A DNA stretch of 28,231 bases from Bacteroidota bacterium (GTDB taxonomy: Bacteria > Bacteroidota > Bacteroidia > Flavobacteriales_F > PHOS-HE28): the NCBI GenBank assembly GCA_963169595.1, contig CAUJFM010000001.1, positions 1-28,231 on the forward strand, read 5' to 3'. Shown here one piece after another: positions 12,623 to 20,955 of the stretch (positions within the stretch are counted from its first letter, which is position 1; each line of letters opens with the position of its first letter). The position numbers and the translations under genes are program-made. A model generated the notes under the pieces. The model made no database searches and was not told the DNA's origin. It saw nothing but the letters and a program-made list of their open reading frames with translations.

Positions 12623-15442
12623 TTAGCGCACCACCACGCGGTGCACGCTCACCCCGGCGGCGTGGCGCACGCGCACCACATACTCACCGGTGGCCAGGCC
12701 CTGCACGTTCAGGTCCAGGCGCTTGCCGGCGGCCTCACCCGCACGCTCCATCACCACACGGCCCGTCAGGTCCAGCATGTCCACGGACACGCGGCCCTCC
12801 ACGCCGTTCAGCACCACCGTCAGGTTGTCCGTGGCCGGGTTGGGCCACACGGCGATACCCGTGCTGTTGGCCAGGTCGTTCAGGCCCACCGTACCCACGT
12901 TCACCATCACTTCCTGGCGGGCGCTCTCGCACACGGTGCTCGGCACCTCCACCTCCCAATCGTAGAAGAAGTAGTAGTAGGCCGTGGCATTGTTGCCCGC
13001 CACGCTGCTGCTGGTGATGGCGCCCACCGTGCCCAGGGGGTAGGGATAGGTGGGGTTGCTGCCCAGCCCATCGCGCCAGAGCTGCGGGTTGCCGCCCACC
13101 ACGCGCAGGCCGTAGGGGCCGCCGGCAGGGATGGCGAAATCCAGCTGCACGCGGCTCTCCCCATTGGGGATGCTGAACACGCCACTGGCCAGCGTGGCAC
13201 CCGTGCTCTGGTCGATCACCGCAATGGTGCGGTTGCCAGCCCCGTTGGCATACACCTTCACTGAACGCAAGGTGAAGGGCTCGGAGGCCGTGAAGAGCTG
13301 GTAGTTGTCCGCATTGTTGTGGAACTGACCATTGGTGGCGTTGTTCGTGCGGCCGCCGTAGAAGGTGCCACCGCCGTACACGTTGGCACTGGTCACCCAG
13401 AAGGAGGTGGTGTTGCTCACGAAGGGCGTGGTCCACACGTTGCCGCTGGCCACCGGAGCGCCATCGGATGGCGTGGTGTACCACTGGATGTTGGTGCCCG
13501 CGGCCACCAGTTGGGCGGTGCCCGGCACCTGTATCGTCACGTCATCGGCGATCGGCGCATCCGGTCCGTCCAGCATGGTCAGGGTCACCACGTTGCTGGT
13601 CCAGTCACCGCAGGCCCCATCGATCGTCACCGTATAGGCGCCGCCGCTGGTCACGGAGATCGACTGCTCGGTGGCGCCGTTGCTCCACAGGTAAGAGGCC
13701 GCCGCGCTGGAGGTGAGCTGCACCGTGCTGCCTTCGCAGAAGGTGGTCTCGCCACCCACCGCCACCGTCGGGGTCTCGTCCGGGGCCTGGGCCACGAACA
13801 CGCTGGTCACGGCGCTGCAGCCCTGGCCATCATCAATGGTCACGCTGTAGTTGCCGGCCTGGCTCACCTGGATGCTCTGCGTGGTGGCATCGTTGCTCCA
13901 GCTGTAGTTGTAGCCGGGGTTCGCCGTCAGGGTGATGGCGTCGCCGTTGCCGCACACCACGAAGGGGCCATCGGCGGTGATCGCCGCCACCGGGCTCACG
14001 CAGGTGTTCTCGATCACCGTGATGTACTGGTCCACGGCCAGGTCGGTGAAGGTCTCCTCCAATCCGCTCGGCCAGCGGATGGTCATGGTGGGGATCGTGG
14101 TGCTGCTGCCCAGGCCGAAGAGGCAGGCGAAGGTGGTCACCATGCCATAGCTCTCGCCGGAACGCACCTCGCGGATCTGGGTGCCCCAGGGACCGGTGAT
14201 CGTCACCCGTGCCCCCACGGCATCCCGGTTGCTCACCGTGCCCTGCAGGCGCACGCCGAACCAGTGGTTGTCGTTGGTATTGTTCATCCACAGGCGGTCC
14301 GGGTTGTTGCCGTCCGGGGTGATGTAGTTGCTGCCGTAGTTGGCGAACACGTCCACGAAGCCATCGTTGTTCAGGTCGCCGGTGGCGAAGCTGTGCATGG
14401 CCTTGTTGGAGGGGAACAGCCCCGTGATGCGGTCGAAGGTGCCGTCGCCATTGCCCTTGAAGTAGTACTCCACCCCACCGGCGATCAGGATGTCCAGGAA
14501 GCCGTCGTTGTCGAAGTCCACGAACTTGCTCTGCAGCATGAAGCCACCGTACTCCACACCGCTGCCGGCGGTGATCTCGGTGTAATTGCCCGTGCCGTCG
14601 TTCTCGAACAGCTGGATGTTGCTGTCGTGGTTGGTGATCACCAGGTCCAGGTCGCCATCGTTGTCGATGTCGCCGAAATCGGCCGTCCAGCTCTGGTTGC
14701 GCACCTGCACGCCATACTGCGCGGCCTGGTCGCTGAACTGGTTGTTGCCGTTGTTCACAAAGAGGCGGTTCCAGCGGCGGGGATCGCTGCTGTTGTTCAC
14801 CCCCTGGCGGCACTTGGCAATGTACAGGTCCAGGTCGCCGTCGTTGTCAAAATCGGTCCACACGCTGCCATAGTTCCCGCTCATGTCGCTGCTCGGGTTG
14901 GTGGTGTAGTCGATGATGTCCGCGTAGCTGAGCAGGCCGGTCTGGTCGTTCAGCCATTGGCGCGGGGCGCCATCATCGTGGCACGAGTAATAGTCGTTGT
15001 GGCCATCGTTGTTGATGTCCGCGATGTTCACGCACTGGGTGAACAGGCTGCCGTTGTTCAGGGAGCTCAACGTGCCGTTGCCGATGCTGTTGATGCGCAG
15101 GTAGTGCACACCATCATAGCTGCCGCCGCTCACCACGTCCTTGTGGCCGTTGTGGTCCACGTCAGCAATGGCCCAGCCCCACTGGCCGCTGCCGCTCACG
15201 TTGCCGTAGTTCACCGTGGTGAAGGTGCCGTTGGCGTTCTGGTAGTCCACCACCACCGTGCGGGCATTGTTCAGCTTGGCGATGTCGTCCAGGCCGTCAC
15301 CGTTCATGTCCACCACGCCCATGCAGCCCCCGCTGGTGCTGGCGCTCATCTGGCTGGTGGCGTTGGTGAAGCTCAGCTGGGCCAGGGCCATACCGGGGAC
15401 CATCAGCACAGCGAGCGCGCCGAGTGTAATGTTCTTCCTCAT
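12623..15442 (-). CDS. Large exported FG-GAP/ASPIC-UnbV protein with Ig-like repeats and a T9SS sorting domain
   Basis: The 939-residue protein has a signal peptide (residues 1-21, cut near ALAQ). FG-GAP/VCBS repeats with calcium-binding DxDxDG motifs (DMNGDGLDD, DFDNDGDLDL, DIDNDGDLDL and others) fill about residues 40-400. An ASPIC/UnbV domain follows (GARVTITGPWGTQIREVRSG, FGLG, IRWPSG; about 400-475). Then come two Ig-like modules with WSNxAT-Q-SI, a further beta-sandwich region, and a type A T9SS domain (VWPNPATDNLTVVL, GLATGEYVVRV). The FG-GAP and ASPIC parts are clearly related to the proteins at 18742 and 22077 and share the motifs CHD and IAKC. The role is unknown; CRTAC1-like propellers usually bind ligands or surfaces. 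Confidence 0.92.
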   Translation of the reverse strand: MRKNITLGALAVLMVPGMALAQLSFTNATSQMSASTSGGCMGVVDMNGDGLDDIAKLNNARTVVVDYQNANGTFTTVNYGNVSGSGQWGWAIADVDHNGHKDVVSGGSYDGVHYLRINSIGNGTLSSLNNGSLFTQCVNIADINNDGHNDYYSCHDDGAPRQWLNDQTGLLSYADIIDYTTNPSSDMSGNYGSVWTDFDNDGDLDLYIAKCRQGVNNSSDPRRWNRLFVNNGNNQFSDQAAQYGVQVRNQSWTADFGDIDNDGDLDLVITNHDSNIQLFENDGTGNYTEITAGSGVEYGGFMLQSKFVDFDNDGFLDILIAGGVEYYFKGNGDGTFDRITGLFPSNKAMHSFATGDLNNDGFVDVFANYGSNYITPDGNNPDRLWMNNTNDNHWFGVRLQGTVSNRDAVGARVTITGPWGTQIREVRSGESYGMVTTFACLFGLGSSTTIPTMTIRWPSGLEETFTDLAVDQYITVIENTCVSPVAAITADGPFVVCGNGDAITLTANPGYNYSWSNDATTQSIQVSQAGNYSVTIDDGQGCSAVTSVFVAQAPDETPTVAVGGETTFCEGSTVQLTSSAAASYLWSNGATEQSISVTSGGAYTVTIDGACGDWTSNVVTLTMLDGPDAPIADDVTIQVPGTAQLVAAGTNIQWYTTPSDGAPVASGNVWTTPFVSNTTSFWVTSANVYGGGTFYGGRTNNATNGQFHNNADNYQLFTASEPFTLRSVKVYANGAGNRTIAVIDQSTGATLASGVFSIPNGESRVQLDFAIPAGGPYGLRVVGGNPQLWRDGLGSNPTYPYPLGTVGAITSSSVAGNNATAYYYFFYDWEVEVPSTVCESARQEVMVNVGTVGLNDLANSTGIAVWPNPATDNLTVVLNGVEGRVSVDMLDLTGRVVMERAGEAAGKRLDLNVQGLATGEYVVRVRHAAGVSVHRVVVR

Positions 15443-15491
15443 GGAAAGGTTGGAAGGGGTTGTGAATGGGTTGGTTCCTCTTGCAGTGGTG

Positions 15492-15499
15492 GCAAGGTA
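15492..15499 (-). promoter_or_regulatory. TAnnTTGC promoter element of the 939-residue T9SS protein gene
   Basis: The minus strand reads TACCTTGC and would give an approximately 45-base leader. It lies between the upstream aromatic-pathway gene's stop (15513) and the ATG at 15442. Confidence 0.45.
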
Positions 15500-15512
15500 A
15501 GGGGGAAGCGGC

Positions 15513-16658
15513 TCACTCGGCCACGCCGTTACCCCACGAAGCTGGTGATCCTGAGGGGGGTACCACCGCTTCCTGGGCAGCGGTCTGCCGCCGGATGCTC
15601 TCCCGGTGGATGGCGTCCATCAGCTCCTTCACAAAGGCCTCGCTCAGCCCCAGGTGCTGCGCCAGCCGCAACTGGCGGCGCATGATGCGTTCCCACCGCT
15701 CGGGCTGCAGGATCGCCACTTGGTGCTCCCGCTTGTGGTCGCCGATCCGCTCGGCAATATCCATGCGGGTGCCCAGCTTCTGGGCGATCTCCTCGTCCAG
15801 CTGGTCGATCAGGTCGCGCAGCTCCTCCAGGCGATCGCGCATGGGGGCCGTGGGCAGGGCCTGTCGGAAGATGAGGCTGTCGATCAGCGCGGCGTAGGCC
15901 TCGGGCGTCACCTGCTGGTCCGGGTCGCTGCAGGCGTGCTCCGGGTCGGGATGCACCTCCAGCATCAGGCCGCTCAACCTCAGGTCCAGGGCCTGCTGGG
16001 CCACGGTGCCCAGCTTGGCGCGGTCGCCCGCGATGTGGCTGGGGTCGCACAGCACCTCCAGCTCGGGGAAGGCTGCCTTCAGCCGGATGGGGAACTCCCA
16101 CATGGGGCTGTTCCGGTAGGGCGTGCGCTCGAACCAACTGAAGCCCCGGTGCACCGCCGCCAGCCGCGTCAGCCCTGCGTTCTCCAGGCGTTCCAAGGCC
16201 CCGATCCACAGCTGCAGGTCGGGGTTGATGGGGTTCTTCACCAGCACGGGGATGTCCACCCCGCGCAGCGCATCGGCGATCTCCTGCACGCTGAAGGGGT
16301 TCGGCGTGGTGCGTGCCCCGATCCACAGCAGGTCCACGCCCGCCTTCAGGCAGGCCTCCACATGCTCGGCCGTGGCCACCTCCGTCATCACCCGCAGCCC
16401 GGTCTCCGCCTGCACGCGTTGCAGCCACGGCAGCGCGGCCGCACCGGCGCCCTCAAAGCTGCCCGGCCGGGTGCGTGGCTTCCACAGCCCGGCCCGGAAC
16501 ACGGGGGTGCCCCCCTGCGCCGCAATGCCCCGCGCGGCGGCCATCACCTGCGCCTCGCTCTCGGCGCTGCACGGCCCAGCGATCAGCAGCGGACGGTCAA
16601 AGCCCATCCCCCAGCTGGCAAAGGGCCGCGGATGCAGGGTCCGGGAGCTTGTCGTCAT
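15513..16658 (-). CDS. Bifunctional 3-deoxy-7-phosphoheptulonate synthase / chorismate mutase
   Basis: The N-terminal domain condenses PEP and erythrose 4-phosphate (first shikimate step). The C-terminal AroQ-type domain converts chorismate to prephenate for Phe and Tyr. Synthase motifs are LLIAGPCSAES, FRAGLWKPRTRPGSFEG, GARTTPNPFSVQEI, VLVKNPINPD and DPSHIAGDR. The mutase domain, about the last 90 residues, has MRDRLEELRDLIDQLDEEI, then ERIGDHK and an ERIMRRQLRLAQ stretch. The fusion is typical of Bacteroidota. The ATG at 16658 (381 residues) is chosen because a perfect TACCTTTG element ends five bases before it; an ATG at 16682 lies upstream of that element and adds only a poor leader. Confidence 0.95.
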   Translation of the reverse strand: MTTSSRTLHPRPFASWGMGFDRPLLIAGPCSAESEAQVMAAARGIAAQGGTPVFRAGLWKPRTRPGSFEGAGAAALPWLQRVQAETGLRVMTEVATAEHVEACLKAGVDLLWIGARTTPNPFSVQEIADALRGVDIPVLVKNPINPDLQLWIGALERLENAGLTRLAAVHRGFSWFERTPYRNSPMWEFPIRLKAAFPELEVLCDPSHIAGDRAKLGTVAQQALDLRLSGLMLEVHPDPEHACSDPDQQVTPEAYAALIDSLIFRQALPTAPMRDRLEELRDLIDQLDEEIAQKLGTRMDIAERIGDHKREHQVAILQPERWERIMRRQLRLAQHLGLSEAFVKELMDAIHRESIRRQTAAQEAVVPPSGSPASWGNGVAE

Positions 16659-16663
16659 CGGCA

Positions 16664-16671
16664 CAAAGGTA
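16664..16671 (-). promoter_or_regulatory. TAnnTTTG promoter element of the DAHP synthase/chorismate mutase gene, leaderless spacing
   Basis: The minus strand reads TACCTTTG, an exact consensus match, then TGCCG, then the ATG at 16658. It decides the start codon in favour of 16658. Confidence 0.6.
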
Positions 16672-16735
16672 CTTGGCTCCATAACGTTCCAAGGACGGTG
16701 GTGTTCGGGGTCTGGCGCCAAGGCCCCGGTCATCC

Positions 16736-16743
16736 TAGCTTGG
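16736..16743 (+). promoter_or_regulatory. TAnnTTGG promoter element of the 16748 gene, leaderless spacing
   Basis: TAGCTTGG, CACC, then GTG. It is nearly the same as the moaA start region (TAACTTGC, ACCC, GTG). It is divergent from the aromatic-pathway promoter 65 bases away. Confidence 0.5.
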
Positions 16744-16747
16744 CACC

Positions 16748-17185
16748 GTGGAACGGCACGGCACCCATCACTTTGCCGATGAACGGCGGTCGCGGCTGCG
16801 CGGCGCAGGCCTGGCCCGGCCTCACCGGCTGGACCTCTCGCACACCCGGCTCTACCGCTGGCTGGCCCGGCACCAGCCCGGTCCCTTCGATGGCCCCACC
16901 CCGCAGGAATGGGCCATCCTCGGCGGCGGCGTGCTGCTGGCCCCCCTCCTCCTGCCGGTGCTCATCATCGCCCTGCCCTTCACCTCGGCCCTGCACCACC
17001 TGTCCTGGCCCCGCCGCATCGGCCTGGTGCTGGTCTCCCCCGTGCTGCTGCCCGCTGCCTACGTGCACGTGCTGGCCAACGAAGTGGCCCGCCCCATGTT
17101 CCAGCGCTGGCGCACCCGCCGCCGCCTGCTGAAGGAGGCCAAGGGCGCGGTGGAGGAGCTGGTGCGGGAGGGGTTGGGGAGGTAG
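16748..17185 (+). CDS. Small membrane protein of unknown function
   Basis: The 145-residue product starts at a GTG. It has a basic, Arg/His-rich N-terminal tail, then two hydrophobic segments (about residues 56-80, beginning WAILGGGVLLAPLL, and about 90-110, GLVLVSPVLLPAAYVHVL), and a highly charged C-terminal helix (RRRLLKEAKGAVEELVREG). No family is recognised. The start is supported by a TAGCTTGG element four bases upstream. The gene is divergent from the DAHP synthase fusion. Coding is supported by the composition of the membrane segments, but its function cannot be named. Confidence 0.65.
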   Translation: MERHGTHHFADERRSRLRGAGLARPHRLDLSHTRLYRWLARHQPGPFDGPTPQEWAILGGGVLLAPLLLPVLIIALPFTSALHHLSWPRRIGLVLVSPVLLPAAYVHVLANEVARPMFQRWRTRRRLLKEAKGAVEELVREGLGR

Positions 17186-17638
17186 GGAGAGGATACGACT
17201 GTGCTGAAGCTGGGTCCCTTGCAGGAGACACATGGTGCGGCATGGAGATCCCGCAAGAGCTCAGTCCGATGTATATCGGAGCCCTACCGCACTATACCCG
17301 CCCACGCCCGGCGTGACGGTCCGGGGGAGACCGGTCGGGACCAGGTCAGCGCATGCTGCCAAGTAGGTAGGTCACAGTGCCTTCGTTGCTGCGCACCACA
17401 CCCCTAGGTCCGTCACGCCGGAAAGCGCGCGAGCGGGGTAGCGCCAGGAAGGCGCTTATCCGGCGTCTCTCCCATGCCCAACGGCCAGCCTTGGGAGGTC
17501 CGTCGAAGCCGGTAGCCCCATCGCCCCCCACCCTCAACTCGTCCCTGCTTTCCAAGCCTCGGTCGATCAACGGCACGCCGGTTCGGGGACGGACCGTGCA
17601 ACCTGCATACCTTGGGGTCAACCTGCATTCGTTTACCG
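17186..17638. other. Gene-poor 453-base interval with several inverted repeats
   Basis: No convincing protein gene was found here. The interval contains a hairpin TCCGAT-GTAT-ATCGGA (17266-17281), a 12-base inverted repeat CCGGCGTGACGG / CCGTCACGCCGG at 17308-17319 and 17410-17421, and a hairpin AGCGCC-AGGAA-GGCGCT (17440-17456). A TACCTTGG promoter-like element near its right end serves the cytochrome gene. A minus-strand frame of 91 codons (17346-17621) ends in VVRSNEGTVTYLLGSMR, which faintly resembles a T9SS tail but has no body. The structure could be a small RNA or the remains of a mobile element. Confidence 0.5.
17608..17615 (+). promoter_or_regulatory. TAnnTTGG promoter element of cytochrome cassette 1
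   Basis: TACCTTGG, 23 bases before the GTG start of the lipoprotein gene. The matching element of cassette 2 (20922) is at nearly the same distance. Confidence 0.45.
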
Positions 17639-18733
17639 GTGAAAAAGATCGCCCTCCTGCTGCTGCTCGCAGTGGCTGTCCTCATTTCCTGCACCAAGGA
17701 CCCCGTGGCCGATGTGGCGCCCCTGGCACCAGCCGATGGCCCGGATCAAGTGGTGTTCGACCCCGCCCAGGTGCCCTACCCCACCCTGAGCGCCTACCGC
17801 TTCTTCAAGCGGCCCATGCGCGCCCAGGTGCCCGTGGCCTCCGTGCTGCCCTATGCGCCCATCTCCTCCCTCTTCACCGACTATGCGGAGAAGGCCCGCT
17901 TTGTGTGGATGCCCGCCGGATCGAAGGCCACCTACGATGGCGATGGCAACGCACTGCAGTTCCCCGAGAGCAGTGTGCTGATCAAGAACTTCTACTACGA
18001 TGGGGTGCAGCCCGGCAACACCCGCCGCATCATCGAGACGCGCATCCTCTTCAAGCGCAACGGCCAGTGGGAGTTCGCCGACTACGTGTGGAACGCCGAG
18101 CAGACCGAGGCCTACCTGGACATGGCCGGCAGCACCACGCCTGTGACCTGGACCGATGCCAACGGGGTCACGCGCAGCATCCAGTACCGCATTCCCAGCG
18201 CGGGCGAGTGCCAGATGTGCCACAAGATCGGCAACACCCCGGTGCCCATCGGCCCCAAGCCGCAGAACCTGAACGCCGACCACGCCTTTGCTGATGGCGT
18301 GCGCAATCAGCTGAAGAAGTGGGTGGAACATGGCATCCTGGAGCCCGGCTACCCCAAGAACATCATGACCACCGTGGCCTGGGACGACCCCACCGAGCCG
18401 CTGGAACTGCGCGCCCGCAGCTACCTGGACGCCAACTGCGCCCACTGCCACGCGCCCGACCGCCAGTGCAGCTACCGCGCCATCCGCTTCCAGTACAACA
18501 ACAACGGGGGCGCCGCCAACCAGGGCATCTGCATGGAGCCCGAGGAGCCGGTGGACCCCAGCCTCACCTACAACATCGCACCCGGCAACGTGGCGCGCAG
18601 CATGGTCCACTTCCGCATGGGCTCCAACGATGAAGCGCTGGGCATGCCCCTGATCGGCACCTCGCTCGTCCACGCGGAAGGGCTCGCCCTCATCGAGCAG
18701 TACATCAACTCCCTGAACCAAACCTGCAACTGA
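17639..18733 (+). CDS. Dihaem c-type cytochrome lipoprotein, SO2930-like (cassette 1)
   Basis: The 364-residue product has a lipoprotein signal (VKKIALLLLLAVAVLISC, lipid Cys at residue 18), so it should be anchored in an envelope membrane. Two haem-binding CxxCH motifs are present: CQMCH (Cys191-His195) and CAHCH (Cys267-His271). The blocks YPTLSAYRFF, VPVASVLPY, FTDYAEKARFVWMP, YYDGVQPGN, VWNAEQTEAYLD and PIGPKPQNLN match what I recall of the SO2930-family dihaem cytochromes (TIGR03806). The GTG at 17639 is chosen because the signal peptide begins there. Eight bases separate its stop from the next ATG, so the two genes are co-transcribed. Donor, acceptor and substrate are unknown. Confidence 0.88.
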   Translation: MKKIALLLLLAVAVLISCTKDPVADVAPLAPADGPDQVVFDPAQVPYPTLSAYRFFKRPMRAQVPVASVLPYAPISSLFTDYAEKARFVWMPAGSKATYDGDGNALQFPESSVLIKNFYYDGVQPGNTRRIIETRILFKRNGQWEFADYVWNAEQTEAYLDMAGSTTPVTWTDANGVTRSIQYRIPSAGECQMCHKIGNTPVPIGPKPQNLNADHAFADGVRNQLKKWVEHGILEPGYPKNIMTTVAWDDPTEPLELRARSYLDANCAHCHAPDRQCSYRAIRFQYNNNGGAANQGICMEPEEPVDPSLTYNIAPGNVARSMVHFRMGSNDEALGMPLIGTSLVHAEGLALIEQYINSLNQTCN

Positions 18734-18741
18734 CCCTTTCC

Positions 18742-20775
18742 ATGAACAAACTCTCCGCTCTGTTCGCAGCGGGCCTGCTGGGCACCCTCCCCGCGCTGGC
18801 CCAGGACAATTGCCTCACGGCCATCCCCATCACCGCCGGCACCTACGTGGTGGACACCATTGACGGGCCGGAGGTGCCCCAACCGGTGTGCGCCAGTGGG
18901 GGCAACACCGCCACCCGCGGTGAATGGTATGTCTACACCGCCCCCGCCGATGTGAGCGTGACGGTGACCAGCGACCTGCCGGAGAACGTGGCCGTGACAC
19001 CCGGCCTCGACACGCGCGTGCACATCTACACCGGCACCTGCGGCGCCCTCACCTGCTACGATGGTGATGACGACAACGGCAGCGGCTACCTCTCCATCGC
19101 CCTCTTCAACCTGCAGGCGGGCCAGAGCGTCTACATCGCCTGGGATAACCGCTGGAACGCGCGCGGCTTCAGCTTCTCGGTGATCGAGGGTGAGCCCTTC
19201 AGCGAGGCGGTGAGCTTCACCAACGTGAGCGTGCCCGTGACCGGCACCCTCCGCGCCGTGGTGGACATGAACAACGACGGCCTGGACGATGTGGTGGGCA
19301 TGAACTCCGAGACCATCGACAACGTGACCTACACCACGGGCGTCACCATCGCCTACCAGCAGCCCGGCGGCGGGTTCAGCGCGCAGACCTTCCCCACCGC
19401 CCAGATCCCCAACACCCCCAGCTGGAGCCTCTGCGCGGGCGACCTGGACGGCAACGGCTGGAACGACCTGATGATCGGCGGCGGCAGCAAGGTGACCCTG
19501 CTCTTCGCCGATGCCGATGGCAACGGCTTCAGCACCGACACCACCTACAGCCAGTACATCTTCTGCCAGCGCACCAACCTGGTGGACATCAACAACGATG
19601 GGCTGCTGGACGCCTTCAGCTGCCACGATGTGCAGCCCAACGTGTACTTCCTCAACAACGGCAACGGCAGCTTCACCTTCTACCAGGGCGGCCTGGGCAA
19701 CACGCCCGGCGGCGGCAACTACGGCAGCATCTGGACCGACTTCGACAGCGATGGTGATGTGGACCTCTTCATCGCCAAGTGCCGCGGCGGCAACCAGGTG
19801 GTGAGCACCGACCAGCTGCACCGCAACAACGGCGACGGCACCTACACCGAGGTGGCCGCCCAGTACAACCTGGCCAACTTCACCCAGACCTGGAGCAGCG
19901 CCTGGGGCGATTACGACAACGATGGTGACATGGACGTGATGGTGGGCGCCAGCTCCTTCAGCTCCGGCGGCCACAAGCTGCTGCGCAACGATGGCAACAC
20001 CTTCACCGATGTCACCGCCGGCAGCGGCTTCGACACCTTCACCGGCACCAACATCGAGCACGTCACGCACGATTTCAACAACGATGGCTGGCTGGACATC
20101 ATGGGCGGTGCCAACACCATCATGATGAACAACGGCGACATGACCTTCACCCCCAACCCGGTGGGCTTTGACGTGAGCTCCGTGGGCGACCTGGACAACG
20201 ATGGCTACATGGACATCCAGACCGGCGCCACCGCACGCATCAACAACGGTGTGGGCAACAACTACATCCGCGTGAACCTGGTGGGCACCGTGAGCAACAA
20301 GAACGCCATCGGCGCCCGCGTCACCGTCACCACCGCCTCCGGCTCGCAGATCCGCGAGATCCGCAGCGGCGACGGCTTCCGCTTCATGAGCTACCTCGGC
20401 GCCCACTTCGGCCTGGGCACCGATGAGGAGGTGCTCCAGGTCACCGTGCGCTTCCCCTCGGGCATCGTGAACGTGGTGGACAACCCCGCCATCAACGGCA
20501 CCCTCACCGTGGTGGAGGACATCAACACCAGCGTGCAGGACCTGGCCAAGCAGCCCCTGGTGCTCTTCCCCGTGCCCACGGCCGACATCCTCTTCCTGAG
20601 CGGCGACTACAGCAGCAACAAGCCCGTGCGCGTGTTCGACACCAACGGCAAGCTGGTGGTGCAGACCATGGTGACCGGCAACCACATCAACGTGGGCGGC
20701 CTGGTGCCCGGCATCTACGTGCTGGAGGTGCAGACCGCCGACGGCCCCGTGCAGCGCAGCTTCGCCAAGGACTAA
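18742..20775 (+). CDS. Exported FG-GAP/ASPIC-UnbV protein with a T9SS sorting domain (cassette 1)
   Basis: The 677-residue protein has a signal peptide (1-21, ALAQ). An N-terminal beta-sandwich resembling PPC domains follows (NCLTAIPI to about 150; contains DTRVHIYTGTCGALTCYDGDDD). Next are FG-GAP repeats with DxDxDG calcium loops (DMNNDGLDD, DINNDGLLD, DFDSDGDVD, DYDNDGDMD, DFNNDGWLD, DLDNDGYMD). An ASPIC/UnbV domain (GARVTVTTASGSQIREIRSGDGF, FGLGTDEE) lies at about 515-590, and a type A T9SS tail (VLFPVPTADILFL, GLVPGIYVLEV) closes the protein. It follows the dihaem cytochrome by eight bases and ends before a strong terminator. It is secreted through T9SS. An extracellular partnership with the cytochrome is inferred. 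Confidence 0.93.
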   Translation: MNKLSALFAAGLLGTLPALAQDNCLTAIPITAGTYVVDTIDGPEVPQPVCASGGNTATRGEWYVYTAPADVSVTVTSDLPENVAVTPGLDTRVHIYTGTCGALTCYDGDDDNGSGYLSIALFNLQAGQSVYIAWDNRWNARGFSFSVIEGEPFSEAVSFTNVSVPVTGTLRAVVDMNNDGLDDVVGMNSETIDNVTYTTGVTIAYQQPGGGFSAQTFPTAQIPNTPSWSLCAGDLDGNGWNDLMIGGGSKVTLLFADADGNGFSTDTTYSQYIFCQRTNLVDINNDGLLDAFSCHDVQPNVYFLNNGNGSFTFYQGGLGNTPGGGNYGSIWTDFDSDGDVDLFIAKCRGGNQVVSTDQLHRNNGDGTYTEVAAQYNLANFTQTWSSAWGDYDNDGDMDVMVGASSFSSGGHKLLRNDGNTFTDVTAGSGFDTFTGTNIEHVTHDFNNDGWLDIMGGANTIMMNNGDMTFTPNPVGFDVSSVGDLDNDGYMDIQTGATARINNGVGNNYIRVNLVGTVSNKNAIGARVTVTTASGSQIREIRSGDGFRFMSYLGAHFGLGTDEEVLQVTVRFPSGIVNVVDNPAINGTLTVVEDINTSVQDLAKQPLVLFPVPTADILFLSGDYSSNKPVRVFDTNGKLVVQTMVTGNHINVGGLVPGIYVLEVQTADGPVQRSFAKD

Positions 20776-20796
20776 GGCGAACGCCACACCGTGAAG

Positions 20797-20830
20797 AAAG
20801 AAGGCCGGGGACCCAACCCCGGCCTTCTTT
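20797..20830 (+). terminator. Strong hairpin terminator of cassette 1
   Basis: AAAGAAGGCCGGGG, six-base loop ACCCAA, then the exact 14-base complement ending in CTTTC. It is followed by T-rich sequence and begins 21 bases after the stop codon. Because the A-rich arm mirrors the T-tract, it may work in both directions. Confidence 0.9.
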
Positions 20831-20921
20831 CGTTCGTGTATGGGCAAGGAGCATTCCAAGGACCACCGGCACGGGGCAACGCCATCCCACCTCCCAGCGT
20901 CATTCCCCTGTACGATGGCCC

Positions 20922-20929
20922 TAACTTGC
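20922..20929 (+). promoter_or_regulatory. TAnnTTGC promoter element of cytochrome cassette 2
   Basis: TAACTTGC, after the cassette 1 terminator and 26 bases before the GTG start. The eight bases are the same as before moaA. Confidence 0.45.
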
Positions 20930-20955
20930 ATGTTCGCTCCCAAGACCAGACCGTT

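Noticed and set aside
13319..15685. Very long open plus-strand frame opposite the 939-residue protein gene
   Set aside because: It is an antisense by-product of GC-rich codon bias; its His/Val/Ala/Gly-rich translation shows no domain, while the minus strand has clear domains.
17341..17373. ACCAGGTCAG and GCTGCCAAG resemble parts of SRP RNA
   Set aside because: The conserved apical loop sequence (GGAAGGAAGCA) is missing and the halves do not pair as required.
17499..17525. The minus strand reads GGGGCTACCGGCTTCGACGG, like the 5' end of tmRNA
   Set aside because: No tag frame ending in Ala-Ala, no T-arm (GGTTCRA) and no CCA-type 3' end within the next 400 bases.
17346..17621. 91-codon minus-strand frame ending like a T9SS tail
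   Set aside because: Only the last about 18 residues resemble a sorting tail; there is no signal peptide, no strand pattern and no promoter, so it is described under the intergenic interval only.
18568..20943. Very long open minus-strand frame opposite the cassette 1 propeller gene
   Set aside because: Same antisense effect: the translation is low complexity (HVV, AAV repeats) and the plus strand has a complete domain series.
20791..20955. Upstream extension of the second cytochrome gene starting at 20791
   Set aside because: It would translate through a perfect 14-base-pair terminator hairpin and place 55 residues before a lipoprotein signal peptide.
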